Positions 34,853 through 43,567 of a stretch of 64,000 nucleotides of DNA are shown here, piece by piece. Origin of the DNA: G965240365 sp965240365 (GTDB lineage Bacteria; Pseudomonadota; Gammaproteobacteria; Eutrophobiales; Eutrophobiaceae); NCBI GenBank assembly GCA_965240365.1, contig OZ251218.1, positions 310,001 to 374,000 of the forward strand, read 5' to 3'. Below the pieces are notes generated by a model, which ran no database searches, was not told the DNA's origin, and saw only the letters and a list, made by a program, of their open reading frames with translations. Position 1 is the stretch's first letter; the number at the start of each line of letters is the position of its first letter. The translations under genes and the position numbers were made by a program.

Positions 34853-37800
34853 TCACAACGAGGCAACCAGATAAGTCATCGAAGATTTCAGCGAGGCCGG
34901 TTCGACCGGTTTGGGCAGGTACATAAAGCCGTGCCGGGCCGCCTGCTCTTGCAGGGACTTGTCCTGTTCGGCCGTGATCAGCACTCCGGCCAGGGCCGCG
35001 TGGCGGGCGCGGGCGTGGATGAGAAAGTCGAGGCCGGTGCCGCCCTGGCCGAGCCGGTAGTCGGCCAGCACGATGTCGAAGGCGGCCTGCTCAAAGCGGG
35101 CCTCGGCCTCTTCGTAGCTCAGGACGCCCGCCACTTCGCAGCCCCAGCCCGCGAGCAGGGTTTCCAGCGCTTCCAGCACCCGCGGGTCGTTATCCAGGCA
35201 GAGCACCCGGATGCCCGCGAGCCGCGCGCCCGGCGCGGGCGTCTCGGTAGCGGCCGGGATGCGCCGGGGCGCCTCGGCTTCGGCCTCGGTCAGGTTAATG
35301 GTGAAGGCGCTGCCCCGGCCCACCTCCGACTCGGCCTTGACCGTAATATCCAGCAGTTGGCAGATGCGCTTGACGATGGATAGCCCCAGCCCGAGGCCCT
35401 GGCTGTTGCGCCGGTCTTTGTCTTTGACCTGGTAGAACTCGGTAAAGATATGTTCCAGGTGTTCCGGCTCGATGCCCGGCCCCGAATCCAGCACCGCGAT
35501 CTCGATCGCGCCCGGCCCGGCCCGGCCGGCCCGCAGGATCACTTCGCCGCCCTCTCTGCTGTAGCGCAGCGCATTGGAGACCAGATTCAGCAATACGGAA
35601 AACAGCAGTTGTTTGTCGGTATGCACGAAGAGCGGCGGCGCCTCGACCCGCAGGGCCACTTTTTTTTCGTTGGCGCTGGCCTGCATCTCCGCCTCAATGC
35701 CACGCAGAAAGTCTTTTATGCCGAGCAGCGCGGGCTTGGGCTGAATGCCGCCGGCATCGAGCCGGGAGATGTCCAGCAGCGCGCGCAGCAGGTCGTTGGC
35801 GGTGGCGAGCGATTGGTCCACGCTGTTTGCCAGCCGCCGGACTTCGGCCGGGTCTTCCACGCACTCGGCGACGCTGTGATTAAACAGGCGCGCGGCGGTG
35901 ATCGGTTGCAGCAGGTCGTGGCTGGCGGCGGCGAGAAAATGGGTCTTGCTCCGGGTGTTGCGCTCCAGTTCTCTGGTCAGGGCTTCCAGTTCCAGGGTGC
36001 GCGCCTGCACGCGGTTTTCCAGTTCTTCGTTGGCCTCTTTCAAAAGGCGGGCGGCCTTGACGCTCTCGGTAATGTCTTCGTAGGTGGTGACAAAGCCGCC
36101 GTCGGGCATGGGCTCGCCGGTGGCCTTGATGATCACGCCATTGACGGTCTTGCGCACGGTGGTGTAGGACGAGCGCCCCTTGAGGTAGTTGAGGCGTTTT
36201 TTGATCTCTTCGGCGGCGTTTTTGCCGGCGAAGTCGCCGCGCCCGGCGCTGTATTCGAAGATTTCCCGGATCGGCTTGCCCACGTAGAGCATGGTCTCGG
36301 GGTAATCGAACAGGCGCAGGTAGGTGTCGTTCCAGATCACCAGATTAAGGCCCTTATCGACCACCGCGATCCCGTGCGTGATGTTTTGCAAGGTGGTTTG
36401 CAGCAGGTTGCGGTTGAACTTCAAGACGCTTGAAGTCTCATCGACCAGGTGCGTGAGTTCGCCGAGTTGGGCCTTGTCCCCCGGCAGTATGTCCGCGATC
36501 ACGCGCTCGGCCGAGGCGGCGCCGATCACGCCGGTCATGGCGGTTTGCACGGCGGCGATCAGGGCCGGGTCGGCCTGGGCCTCCTGTTTGAGCGTCCGGC
36601 CCGTGCGCTGCTGATATTGGGCAAAGAGCGCCCCGGCGCTCTTCGCGCCCATGATCCGCTCGGCCACGATATAGAGCGCATCGGGACTGACCTTGTGGCG
36701 GCTGGCGGCGGCCTCGCCGCTGACGGGCAGGCCGGCCCCGGAAAAGCGGCTGGCCTGCAAGGTCTCGATCACGGACTGCTCCGCGCGCAGGCTGAAGCCC
36801 ACGCTCAGCAACAGATTGACGCCCAGGCTCCAGACCACGCCGTGCGTCAGCGGATTATCCAGCGCCACGCCCAACAGCGCCTCGGGGTGCCACAGCGAAC
36901 CGGCAAACACCGATTCCAGCGCCCCTTCCGGCAGGATGGCGGGCAGGATGAGGGTATAAAACCACAGGACAAAGCCGCCGACCAGCCCATAGAACACCCC
37001 CTTGCCGTGCGCGCCGCGCCAGAAGAGCGCAAACAGCATGGCCGGCAAAAACTGAAAGGTGGCCGCGAACGACACCAGCCCGATATTGGCCAGTTGCGCG
37101 GCGCTGTCGATCAGGCGGTAATAGCCATAGGCGCCCAGCATCAGGCCGAAGATGGCCAGCCGCCGGATCCAGAGGATCAGGCTGTTCAGGTCTGGCCGCT
37201 CCAAAAAGCCGCGGCCGCGCCGCCGAATCAGATAGGGCATGACCAGGTCGTTGGAGATCATGGTGCTGAGCGAAATGGCCGCGACAATGACCATGCCGGT
37301 GGCGGCCGACAGTCCGCCGATAAAGGCGGCCGCCGCCAGCGGCGTGTTGCCGGCTGCGAGCGGCAGCGACAGCACATACATATCGGCCGGCAGACCCGGT
37401 TGCAGCACCAGGCCCGCCAGCGCAATCGGGACCACGATCACGCTGGTCAACACCAGATAGACCGGCATCACCCAGATCGCGGTCTTGAACTGGGTGTGGT
37501 CTTTGGCCTCGACCACGGTCACCTGAAACTGCCTCGGCAGCAGGATGATGGCGCTCATGCTCAGCAACAACTTGGTGGTAAAACTCACCCAGCTTGACTG
37601 CTCGCCGCGCAGCGCCCATTCCAGCGGGCGGCGCTCGATAAAGCGGTCAAACCGCGCCTGATGACCGGCATCAAGCAGCAGATACATGGCGTAGTAGCCG
37701 ACCGCCAGGATCGCGCCCAGCTTGACCACCGATTCAAAGGCCACGGCCAGGATCATGCCCTTGTGGTGCTCGGTGGCGTCCAGGTGGCGGGTGCCGAACA

Positions 37801-38323
37801 GGATGGTGAACAGCACCATGCCGGCGGCCACGATCAGGGCCACATGGTCGGCAATAAAGCCCGGCCCCGCCTGCTCGGCGGCGCCCAGCAGGGCATAAGA
37901 AGTGGAGACCGCCTTCAGTTGCAGGGCGATATAGGGCAGAGAACCGGCCACGGCGATCACCGTCACCAGCGCCGCGATCGGCCGGCTCTTGCCGTAGCGG
38001 CTGGAGAGAAAATCGGAAATGGTGGTGATGCTGTTCTGCTTGCAGATCAGGATAATCCGGCGCACCAGCGGATAGCCGAACAAAAACACCAGCAGCGGCC
38101 CCAGATAGATGGGCAGATAATCCAGTCCATCCACCGCGGCCGTGCCCACGGCGCCGTAAAACGTCCAGGATGAGCAGTACACCGCCAGCGACAGGGCATA
38201 CACCAGATTACTGTTGCCGGCCCTGCCCATCTGCCCGCCGTTGCGGTCGCCGAAATAGGCGATTAGAAACAGGCTGAAGATATAGGCAAAGCCGATTAAC
38301 GCGATCGCATCGACCCCCGTCAT
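34853..38323 (-). CDS. Sodium/solute symporter-hybrid histidine kinase-receiver fusion (CbrA/PutP-like)
   Basis: This 1156-residue inner-membrane sensor has, in order, an SLC5-type sodium:solute symporter domain with about 13 helices (1-490; SSWTFYGAVGTAAVDGL near the start), a linker, a PAS domain (about 640-720; HGIAVVDKGLNLVIWNDTYL), and a coiled coil. A HisKA domain (KTHFLAAASHDLLQPITAAR, His near 773), HATPase (NLVSNALRYSREGGE, LDSGPGIEP, GLGLGLSIVKR), and a C-terminal receiver (VLCLDNDPRVLEAL, phospho-Asp in VLADYRL, Lys in PKPVEP) follow. It resembles CbrA-type kinases that couple transport to carbon/nitrogen control, but no separate response-regulator gene adjoins. Confidence 0.92.
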   Translation of the reverse strand: MTGVDAIALIGFAYIFSLFLIAYFGDRNGGQMGRAGNSNLVYALSLAVYCSSWTFYGAVGTAAVDGLDYLPIYLGPLLVFLFGYPLVRRIILICKQNSITTISDFLSSRYGKSRPIAALVTVIAVAGSLPYIALQLKAVSTSYALLGAAEQAGPGFIADHVALIVAAGMVLFTILFGTRHLDATEHHKGMILAVAFESVVKLGAILAVGYYAMYLLLDAGHQARFDRFIERRPLEWALRGEQSSWVSFTTKLLLSMSAIILLPRQFQVTVVEAKDHTQFKTAIWVMPVYLVLTSVIVVPIALAGLVLQPGLPADMYVLSLPLAAGNTPLAAAAFIGGLSAATGMVIVAAISLSTMISNDLVMPYLIRRRGRGFLERPDLNSLILWIRRLAIFGLMLGAYGYYRLIDSAAQLANIGLVSFAATFQFLPAMLFALFWRGAHGKGVFYGLVGGFVLWFYTLILPAILPEGALESVFAGSLWHPEALLGVALDNPLTHGVVWSLGVNLLLSVGFSLRAEQSVIETLQASRFSGAGLPVSGEAAASRHKVSPDALYIVAERIMGAKSAGALFAQYQQRTGRTLKQEAQADPALIAAVQTAMTGVIGAASAERVIADILPGDKAQLGELTHLVDETSSVLKFNRNLLQTTLQNITHGIAVVDKGLNLVIWNDTYLRLFDYPETMLYVGKPIREIFEYSAGRGDFAGKNAAEEIKKRLNYLKGRSSYTTVRKTVNGVIIKATGEPMPDGGFVTTYEDITESVKAARLLKEANEELENRVQARTLELEALTRELERNTRSKTHFLAAASHDLLQPITAARLFNHSVAECVEDPAEVRRLANSVDQSLATANDLLRALLDISRLDAGGIQPKPALLGIKDFLRGIEAEMQASANEKKVALRVEAPPLFVHTDKQLLFSVLLNLVSNALRYSREGGEVILRAGRAGPGAIEIAVLDSGPGIEPEHLEHIFTEFYQVKDKDRRNSQGLGLGLSIVKRICQLLDITVKAESEVGRGSAFTINLTEAEAEAPRRIPAATETPAPGARLAGIRVLCLDNDPRVLEALETLLAGWGCEVAGVLSYEEAEARFEQAAFDIVLADYRLGQGGTGLDFLIHARARHAALAGVLITAEQDKSLQEQAARHGFMYLPKPVEPASLKSSMTYLVASL

Positions 38324-38401
38324 TGTGCCTCCTCGTGCTAAGGGTGAGTTGCGGTTGTCAGGGTTAGCTGGGTTTTTATGAATTAGTGTAGCATTTAATA
38401 A

Positions 38402-39049
38402 TCAGGATTTGCCGTGCAAAGCAGCAATTCTGTTAGCATATCTCGCTAGCCTTTCATCATCATGAAATAGACTCGATTGCTTCAAGGTATTTTTATCTCC
38501 AATGGTTTTGCCTAGCAGATCACGCAGATCAACCACTGCGCCAAATTCCAAAAACACTTCAAAGAAATTATCATAGTTATTTCCCCAATAAATCATCGCA
38601 CAAGCCATCGGTGCCCCTTTGCCTTCACCATTTCCGTTTTCAAGAAATTTAAGACGGGTATCGTAAAGAAAGCAAACTGCTGTAGCTCTTCCCCATACAT
38701 ACTCTTTCCAATGCTTTGTATTGGCAGCGACAGGAACCAAGGCTAGAACCTCTGAGTAGAATTGTTTGTGAGCATAAGCACATTTATACAGCCAATGCTT
38801 TATCGTTGTCCTCCGATTTCTATCGGCGCCATAGGGTGGATTTACATAGATAGTTTTATAATTCCATTCTTCTACCAAACCATCACACTTTGGCAAAGCA
38901 AAGGCTGTTTCCGCTTCTACTATCGACCATTTATTTGAACAAGGATCAAGTTCTATCCGCCCGCCAACGACATCTTTAACTGCTGCTATATACTTTGGTG
39001 GAGTACACCAATTAACATTTTGAGAATTAACTGTTCGCCCGGCGGTCAT
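38402..39049 (-). CDS. DNA N6-adenine methyltransferase, phage Dam type
   Basis: This 215-residue protein of the phage N-6-adenine-methyltransferase family (PF05869) carries WCTPPKYIAAV, the substrate segment IELDPCS, the catalytic motif VNPPYG, and the later region TAVCFLYDTRLKFLENG followed by ACAMIYWG. The base composition is markedly AT-richer than the neighbouring core genes, indicating recent acquisition, probably from a phage. It overlaps the upstream gene fragment by four bases (ATGA), so both came as one operon; no restriction enzyme is seen. Confidence 0.85.
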   Translation of the reverse strand: MTAGRTVNSQNVNWCTPPKYIAAVKDVVGGRIELDPCSNKWSIVEAETAFALPKCDGLVEEWNYKTIYVNPPYGADRNRRTTIKHWLYKCAYAHKQFYSEVLALVPVAANTKHWKEYVWGRATAVCFLYDTRLKFLENGNGEGKGAPMACAMIYWGNNYDNFFEVFLEFGAVVDLRDLLGKTIGDKNTLKQSSLFHDDERLARYANRIAALHGKS

Positions 39050-39300
39050 TTTAAAATTTCCATCCAGTCTTTTTTGGCAAGAGAATCAAGCTCCGCCTTT
39101 AATTTGCTTAAATTAGTTTCCTGCGGTGAGATTACATTAAACCAGGCTTCAATTTCTTTAATATTATCTGTAAAATATTTTTGAATAGCTTTATCTGCCG
39201 TCAAAGAAATTTGTACTTTAGTAAATTTATTTTTACCTTTTATACCTGGATAGCTTCCAGCAAATGCCTTTCTCACTTCTCCGTATTCTTTGCTTGGATT
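39046..39300 (-). pseudogene. 3' fragment of an unidentified AT-rich gene, cut by IS630
   Basis: The frame reads from the IS630 junction (INPSKEYGEVRKAFAGSYPG) to a stop codon that overlaps the methyltransferase start. About 80 residues survive, mostly charged and helical (DNIKEIEAWFNVISPQE, LSKLKAELDSLAKKDW). I do not recognise the family. A GTG at 39276 could start a residual product. Low GC and coupling to the methyltransferase suggest it belonged to the same phage- or defence-derived operon. The upstream part was lost at the IS insertion. Confidence 0.55.
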
Positions 39301-39389
39301 TATTAACCCGGCAATTAAACACAGTGCGTATTAAGCGGCATAAGCGATTTTGCGATGCTTAAAGTAGTTGCGAACTCGAACCGGTGTCT

Positions 39390-39408
39390 CCTGCCTGCAG
39401 CAGGCAGA
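39390..39408. repeat. 19-base palindrome in IS630 (3' end of gene)
   Basis: CCTGCCTGCAGCAGGCAGA, with its last base changed. Excising 19 bases rejoins codons that give the expected IS630 C-terminus LQKTPVRVRNYFKH. Confidence 0.8.
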
Positions 39409-39863
39409 TCTGTAACTTTTTCATGTGTGAGCGAATCTTCTTTTTAAGCTGTTCAGCATCTCTTGCAGGTGGCCTGGAATGCACGCCTGCCTTTAAATCA
39501 CAATTGAGGTACTCATCGGGATTCAATTCCGGCGAATAGGCCGGAAGAAAAAAGACCTCAATGTTCCTTTGGTTCTCTTCCGCTGCCAGCCAAGCCTTGA
39601 CCAGCCTGGCATGATGTACCCGCAGGTTATCCAGTATCAAAAATACCTTCCGAGCCGCATCCTTCACTAATTGCGCAAAAAACCGGAGCAGCCGCTTCGC
39701 ATTCATGCTGCCGCTATACACCATAAAACGCACCTTGCCTTGATTCGTCACTGTCGAAATCATATTCATCGAGGCACGCTTGGCCGAAAGGCGAATCACC
39801 GGTGTTTTCCCCTTCGGCGAGTAACTCCGCCCATGCTGGCTATCGCTGCGAATACCCGTCTCA

Positions 39864-39882
39864 CCTGCCTGCAGCAGGCAGG
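39864..39882. repeat. 19-base palindrome in IS630 (catalytic Asp site)
   Basis: CCTGCCTGCAGCAGGCAGG inserted in the codons for the first catalytic Asp. Excision leaves GGGGGATGAGACGG, one G short of the expected WGDETG reading. Confidence 0.85.
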
Positions 39883-40459
39883 TCCCCCAATGAATTTCAG
39901 CCCCTTCCTCCTTAGCTCGTGCGGCAATCGCCGGGTAAGACTCTGCCAGCCATTTTCTCACCTCGGCCGGGCGCTGCTCATAGGCGCGCTTCAACGGCTT
40001 TTGGGGCGTAAAGCCCCAGCGCTTCAGGTATTCCCCCACAGTGCGAAGCGGCATGGTCAGCCTCAAACGCAATTTGATTAATTCCTGAACCGCCTGACGT
40101 GTCCATAGCGCAAACGTGAGCTTATATTGCTCTGGCGTCTTGTCGCTAATCAGAGCCTGTATCTCAACCTCTTGCTCAGGACTCAGTGTGCGCTGTTCGC
40201 CGGCCCGCCGGCCACGGGTCTGAGGGCGAAGGCCGGTGGCGCCGGCGCTCTCATAGGCTGTCCACCAATTCGATACCGAATTACGGTGAACATCCAGCAG
40301 CCTGGTGATGTCGGCAAAACTTTTTCCCTTCTTTTTCAACCGAACCGCTTGCTTGCGCAATTGTTCCTGGGCCTCCGGGGGTAATCTGCGTGCATCTGTC
40401 TTCTCCATAAACAAAGGATACAGGAAATATTTATATAAGCATAGTATTTAATTGCCGGG

Positions 40460-41536
40460 TTAATAAATTGGTCTTTTTGGGTCTGTTTGTGTCCAAGCCT
40501 GGAGGGCTTTCTGGGGCTGATAGAGTATCCAGTTTCGTAGGGCATCAAGGCCGGTTCGGAACCATGATTTTTCGCGTCTGGCATGGGTTTTTCTGCGGAT
40601 AGTCTTGCGTCCCATGGTTCTGGTGGCGCATTGATAGGCCCATGTCACGGCGAGGGCGACGACAACGAGCAGGGTGGCGAGTTTGTCGGGATGGGTGATG
40701 TGGGTATCCTCGATATTGAGGCCACGGGTCCTGGCATCGGCGAACAAGCACTCGACAGCCCATCGGCGCCGATAGAGATTGAAGCCTCGTCTGGCGTTTT
40801 CAAGATTGGTCGCAACGATGAGCAGTTCCTCCTTCCTGATGCGTTTGGCGCTCACGTGCAGTTGGTTTTTAGAAGTGGGTTCCATCCCTTTCAGCCAACC
40901 CTGCCATGAGCCGCGCTTGTGCTTGCGCAAAAGAGTTCGAAACTTTTGCAGGCTGCCATCCTCAAGGCGAAGCGGTATATCCTCCTTGAGCCGAATGGCA
41001 AAGGGCGCCTTGTTTTCTACCAGGAATGTTATCCATTCGGCGCCGATGAACTCCCGGTCTGCCAACCACGCTTTAATGGATGAGGCCCCGAACAGGCGCA
41101 GATAACGTCGTATCAGCGCGATGCGTTGCGTGGTGTTGGAATGACCCGAGTGGTCAATGAGCGTCCACATCAACGGGACCCGGAACCGGCCCGTTACGAC
41201 CGCCAGAACAAGCAGGTTCACTTCGCTCGCACCCCGTTTCCAATGGGTACGGTCAAGCGCCAAAAAGGTCGGACGGTTAAGCCTTAAAAGCCGAATAATC
41301 AACCGGGCGGCGCTGTCGCCGTTGAGCCGCACATGCTGGAAGAACCGTTGTAGACGACGGTAATTCGAAGCGTGCAAGGCAGGGCCGGGGAACTGGCTGG
41401 CAAGATGCGACAGGTTTACCGTGCGACTGTTCGCCAAACCCAACAGTAACACGGCCAGAGTTTCAAGCCGCGTCTTGCTCAGATTAAAATGTGGGCGTAA
41501 TGTTGCCAATAGAGGGGCGAGGAGTGAGCCGAACAT
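40460..41536 (-). CDS. IS4-family transposase, apparently intact
   Basis: This 358-residue DDE transposase has the first Asp in LALDRTHWKRG, the second in WLADREFIGAEW, and the Y-x2-R-x3-E-type signature YRRRWAVECLFADARTRGL. The last residues (PKRPIY) end at a TAA lying in the IS630 terminal repeat; the second copy at 47.6 kb reads PKRPINTLQS instead. Four to five residues are thus replaced by the IS630 insertion. No palindrome interrupts this gene. Confidence 0.88.
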   Translation of the reverse strand: MFGSLLAPLLATLRPHFNLSKTRLETLAVLLLGLANSRTVNLSHLASQFPGPALHASNYRRLQRFFQHVRLNGDSAARLIIRLLRLNRPTFLALDRTHWKRGASEVNLLVLAVVTGRFRVPLMWTLIDHSGHSNTTQRIALIRRYLRLFGASSIKAWLADREFIGAEWITFLVENKAPFAIRLKEDIPLRLEDGSLQKFRTLLRKHKRGSWQGWLKGMEPTSKNQLHVSAKRIRKEELLIVATNLENARRGFNLYRRRWAVECLFADARTRGLNIEDTHITHPDKLATLLVVVALAVTWAYQCATRTMGRKTIRRKTHARREKSWFRTGLDALRNWILYQPQKALQAWTQTDPKRPIY

Positions 41537-41609
41537 TGCGAAGACCCTTGTGGTTGAGAATCTTCAAGTCGACTCCTTTTCGCCTCTCAATGCAATAGCG
41601 TCGTGTACT
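40464..41609 (-). mobile_element. IS4-family element, copy 1 (left end lost)
   Basis: The right end is GTCGTGTACT at 41600-41609; the matching left end AGTACACGAC survives only in copy 2 (47588-47597). Here the left end is replaced by IS630 and the foreign sequence beyond it, suggesting an IS630-associated deletion. The element can no longer transpose from its own ends. Confidence 0.75.
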
Positions 41610-41614
41610 ATGGC

Positions 41615-41769
41615 TGCAGGCAGGCACTGCTCTACCACCTACGTCCTGTAGGCGTGCTCTCACGCCGCATACAGGACATCCTGTCCATAAATGACGATGG
41701 GGTGTTGTTTTGGCTTTACGTCATTCCGGCGCATTACCGGATTTAATAATACAGGTCATTCATTATATT
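41615..41769. repeat. Half palindrome and reversed copy of the REP-inserted repeat
   Basis: TGCAGGCAGG (41615-41624) is half of the 19-base palindrome. At 41629-41654, GCTCTACCACCTACGTCCTG then TAGGCG is the reverse complement of the first 26 bases of the 48-base insert at 24106. ATGACGATGGGGTGTTGTTTTGG near 41693 echoes the sequence after the REP at 24270. These are fused repeat fragments without a gene. Confidence 0.6.
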
Positions 41770-41961
41770 ATGCTGGCCCAGATTCTTCAAATGCACGGAA
41801 CCGATCTTATGGCAATGATCAATAAATAACTCTATGACGCCCTCATTGAGGCCAATGTTTCCGATCAAAAGGCCACGGCAGCGGCCGAATCCCTAGTCTC
41901 CGGCAAAGAAGATATGGCCGGTCTCAAGGCCCGGCTGGCTTCCGTCGAGGAGTCCCGATGA
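41770..41961 (+). pseudogene. Short coiled-coil protein (DUF1640-like) with internal stop
   Basis: One frame reads MLAQILQMHGTDLMAMINK, then TAA at 41827-41829, then LYDALIEANVSDQKATAAAE followed by SLVSGKEDMAGLKARLASVE. The latter resembles the start of small DUF1640/coiled-coil proteins in which a Lys or Glu codon stands where TAA is found. The gene is thus a nonsense pseudogene or a fragment. A 59-codon frame (41958-42137) overlaps its stop (ATGA) but shows no recognisable similarity. From 42138 to 42328 nothing is recognised. Confidence 0.45.
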
Positions 41962-42328
41962 TCTCCTCTAAATATGATATAGCCCACATTAAGGTTCTAT
42001 CGGCCAATAAGCCGGCTCCTTATTCGCCATATGCACGGGCGCAGGAAGGCAATGTCGGAATGATGACAAGGCACAAAGCCAGAAACCCGTTATTCCCCCG
42101 CCTTTCCCGGCCTTGCCTTTCGGTCAGAGCAAAATAATTGCAATTTATCGCAAATTTATTGTTGCATGAATTCATCGCGTAATATTGTCACAATCGCAAA
42201 ATTGCTAAAAGCAGGGGAAAATGAACGCGGCGCTTGCCAAACGCATGAATTCTACTATTATAGCGACAGCATCGTCCGTTCAGATGATTTGTTCACAAAC
42301 TACTATTTAACAGTGAGGTAACAGAGAG

Positions 42329-42650
42329 ATGAAATCCCGATTTATCAACAATACGGTATGCTGCATCACGGTAACGACCCTCTTGGGGCTGGGCGTGGCA
42401 GGGTGGCTCGGGCCGACGGCCATACGGTCGAAGAACTCAGGCAGCAGTTGCGCATGATCACCGAAGGATTGCAGGAACTGGAGGCCAAGCAGGCCGGGAC
42501 CGAAGAGATGGTCGATGACACCCGCGACCGAGTTGTTCTGTCCACAGGCAAAAGCCCGGGCAGTTTCCTGATTCCGGGAACAAACACGGAATTCAGCATC
42601 AGCGGCTATGTCAAGGCTGACTTTATTTATGACTTGAAGCAGAAAGACGG
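42329..42650 (+). pseudogene. N-terminal fragment of a DcaP-type outer-membrane porin, frameshifted
   Basis: The frame from ATG 42329 encodes a signal peptide (MKSRFINNTVCCITVTTLLG then LGVAG). A missing G in a G run near 42400 moves the reading to another frame, which continues ADGHTVEELRQQLRMITEGL then QELEAKQAG (coiled coil) and FSISGYVKADFIYDL, the start of a DcaP-like porin barrel. After about 42650 the sequence switches to the tail of an unrelated gene. The remaining 300 or more residues of barrel are absent. Confidence 0.75.
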
Positions 42651-42759
42651 CAGTGTCATTTATCCCGCAGGACTGAATATGAATCCCGGTGATGTGATTG
42701 AGGTCGAGGTGAACGGAATCGGTATCCTGCGCAACACCGTCGAGGACGAAGTACTATGA
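42651..42759 (+). pseudogene. C-terminal tail of a fumarylacetoacetate-hydrolase family gene (hpaG-like)
   Basis: The last about 30 residues read NMNPGDVIEVEVNGIGILRN then TVEDEVL, the hallmark C-terminus of FAH-family hydrolases/isomerases such as HpaG (OPET decarboxylase/HHDD isomerase). It is fused in frame to the porin fragment. Its TGA overlaps an ATG (ATGA at 42756), the original coupling to hpaH. This shows the homoprotocatechuate module once extended upstream. Confidence 0.75.
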
Positions 42760-42771
42760 TCCCGGAGGATC

Positions 42772-43557
42772 ATGCAAAGGCCGCCCAGAGATCTTCTGGG
42801 TGCGGAACGCACCGGCAATCAGATCAGCCTGCTGACCAAACGGCATCCGGAGATGGGCATGGATGACGCCTATGCGGTTCAAAATGCCATTTATCGCGCC
42901 AAGCTGTCAGAGGGGCGGTCCGTTGTCGGCTGGAAGATCGGGTTGACCTCGAAGGCGATGCAATATGCGCTGAACATCGATATCCCCGATAGCGGTATCC
43001 TGTTTGACGACATGGTGTTCGAAAATGGTGCGACCGTACCAAAAGGACGTTTTATTCAGCCGAGAATTGAGGCGGAGATTGCATTTGTGATGAAAGCGCC
43101 GATTGGCGGGGCGGATGTGACGCGCGACGATGTCATTGCCGCGACCGACTATGTGGCCCCGTCTATCGAAATCCTTGATACGCGCATTCTGCGCGTAGAC
43201 CCCGAGACCCGGAAAACACGCACGGTCTTTGATACGATCAGCGACAATGCGGCAAATGCAGGTGTTATTTTGGGGTCAGAGCGTCATGCGGCAGATGCTT
43301 TTGACTTCAGATGGGTCGGGGCGATCACCTCCCGCAATGCAGAGGTCGAGGAAACCGGCCTGGGAGCAGGGGTGCTGAATGACCCCGTTGAAAGTGTTGT
43401 CTGGCTCGCCCGTCGCATGGCGCAGTATGGCCAGAGCATTGAACCCGGTCAGATCATTTTGTCCGGTAGCTTCATTCGGCCTGTCGAATGTCCTTCGGGG
43501 ACGCAAATCCGTGCGGATTTCGGCCGCTTCGGTTCCGCCCAAATCACCTTTGCGTAA
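42772..43557 (+). CDS. hpaH: 2-oxo-hept-4-ene-1,7-dioate hydratase
   Basis: This 261-residue enzyme belongs to the homoprotocatechuate (4-hydroxyphenylacetate) meta-cleavage pathway. It aligns along its length with HpaH: DDAYAVQNAIYRAKLSEGRS, GWKIGLTSKAMQ, PRIEAEIAFV, DYVAPSIEILDTRI, VFDTISDNAANAGVILG and GQIILSGSFIRPV. The original start was probably ATG 42756, giving MIPEDHAKAA before DLLGAERTGN. One extra C near 42780 now shifts that frame, so translation would have to use ATG 42772. Base composition resembles the adjacent hpaI rather than the core genes. Confidence 0.88.
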   Translation: MQRPPRDLLGAERTGNQISLLTKRHPEMGMDDAYAVQNAIYRAKLSEGRSVVGWKIGLTSKAMQYALNIDIPDSGILFDDMVFENGATVPKGRFIQPRIEAEIAFVMKAPIGGADVTRDDVIAATDYVAPSIEILDTRILRVDPETRKTRTVFDTISDNAANAGVILGSERHAADAFDFRWVGAITSRNAEVEETGLGAGVLNDPVESVVWLARRMAQYGQSIEPGQIILSGSFIRPVECPSGTQIRADFGRFGSAQITFA

Positions 43558-43567
43558 AGGAAATTTC

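Larger units (their letters stand above)
39359..40414 (-). pseudogene. IS630 transposase interrupted by two 19-base palindromes
   Basis: The 351-residue frame has an N-terminal helix-turn-helix (KKGKSFADITRLLDVHRNSV), winged-helix (LRTVGEYLKRWGFTPQKPLK), and a DDE domain (SYSPKGKTPVIRLSAKR, VFLILDNLRVHHARLVKAWL, LPAYSPELNPDEYLN). The first catalytic Asp, normally in WGDETG, is replaced by an insertion (HWGTCLLQAGETG). The C-terminus is shifted (LQICLLQAGDTGSSSQLL); removing 19 bases restores TPVRVRNYFKHRKIAYAA. The first site also lacks one G, so the frame stays open there without the Asp. The protein is probably inactive. Confidence 0.88.
39303..40463 (-). mobile_element. IS630-family insertion sequence
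   Basis: The inverted ends are TTAACCCGGCAATTAAA at 39303-39319 and its exact complement at 40447-40463. They are flanked by TA on both sides, the TA target duplication expected of IS630. One transposase gene lies inside on the minus strand and contains two 19-base palindromes. The right end cuts into the IS4-type transposase gene next to it and supplies that gene's stop codon. Confidence 0.9.
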
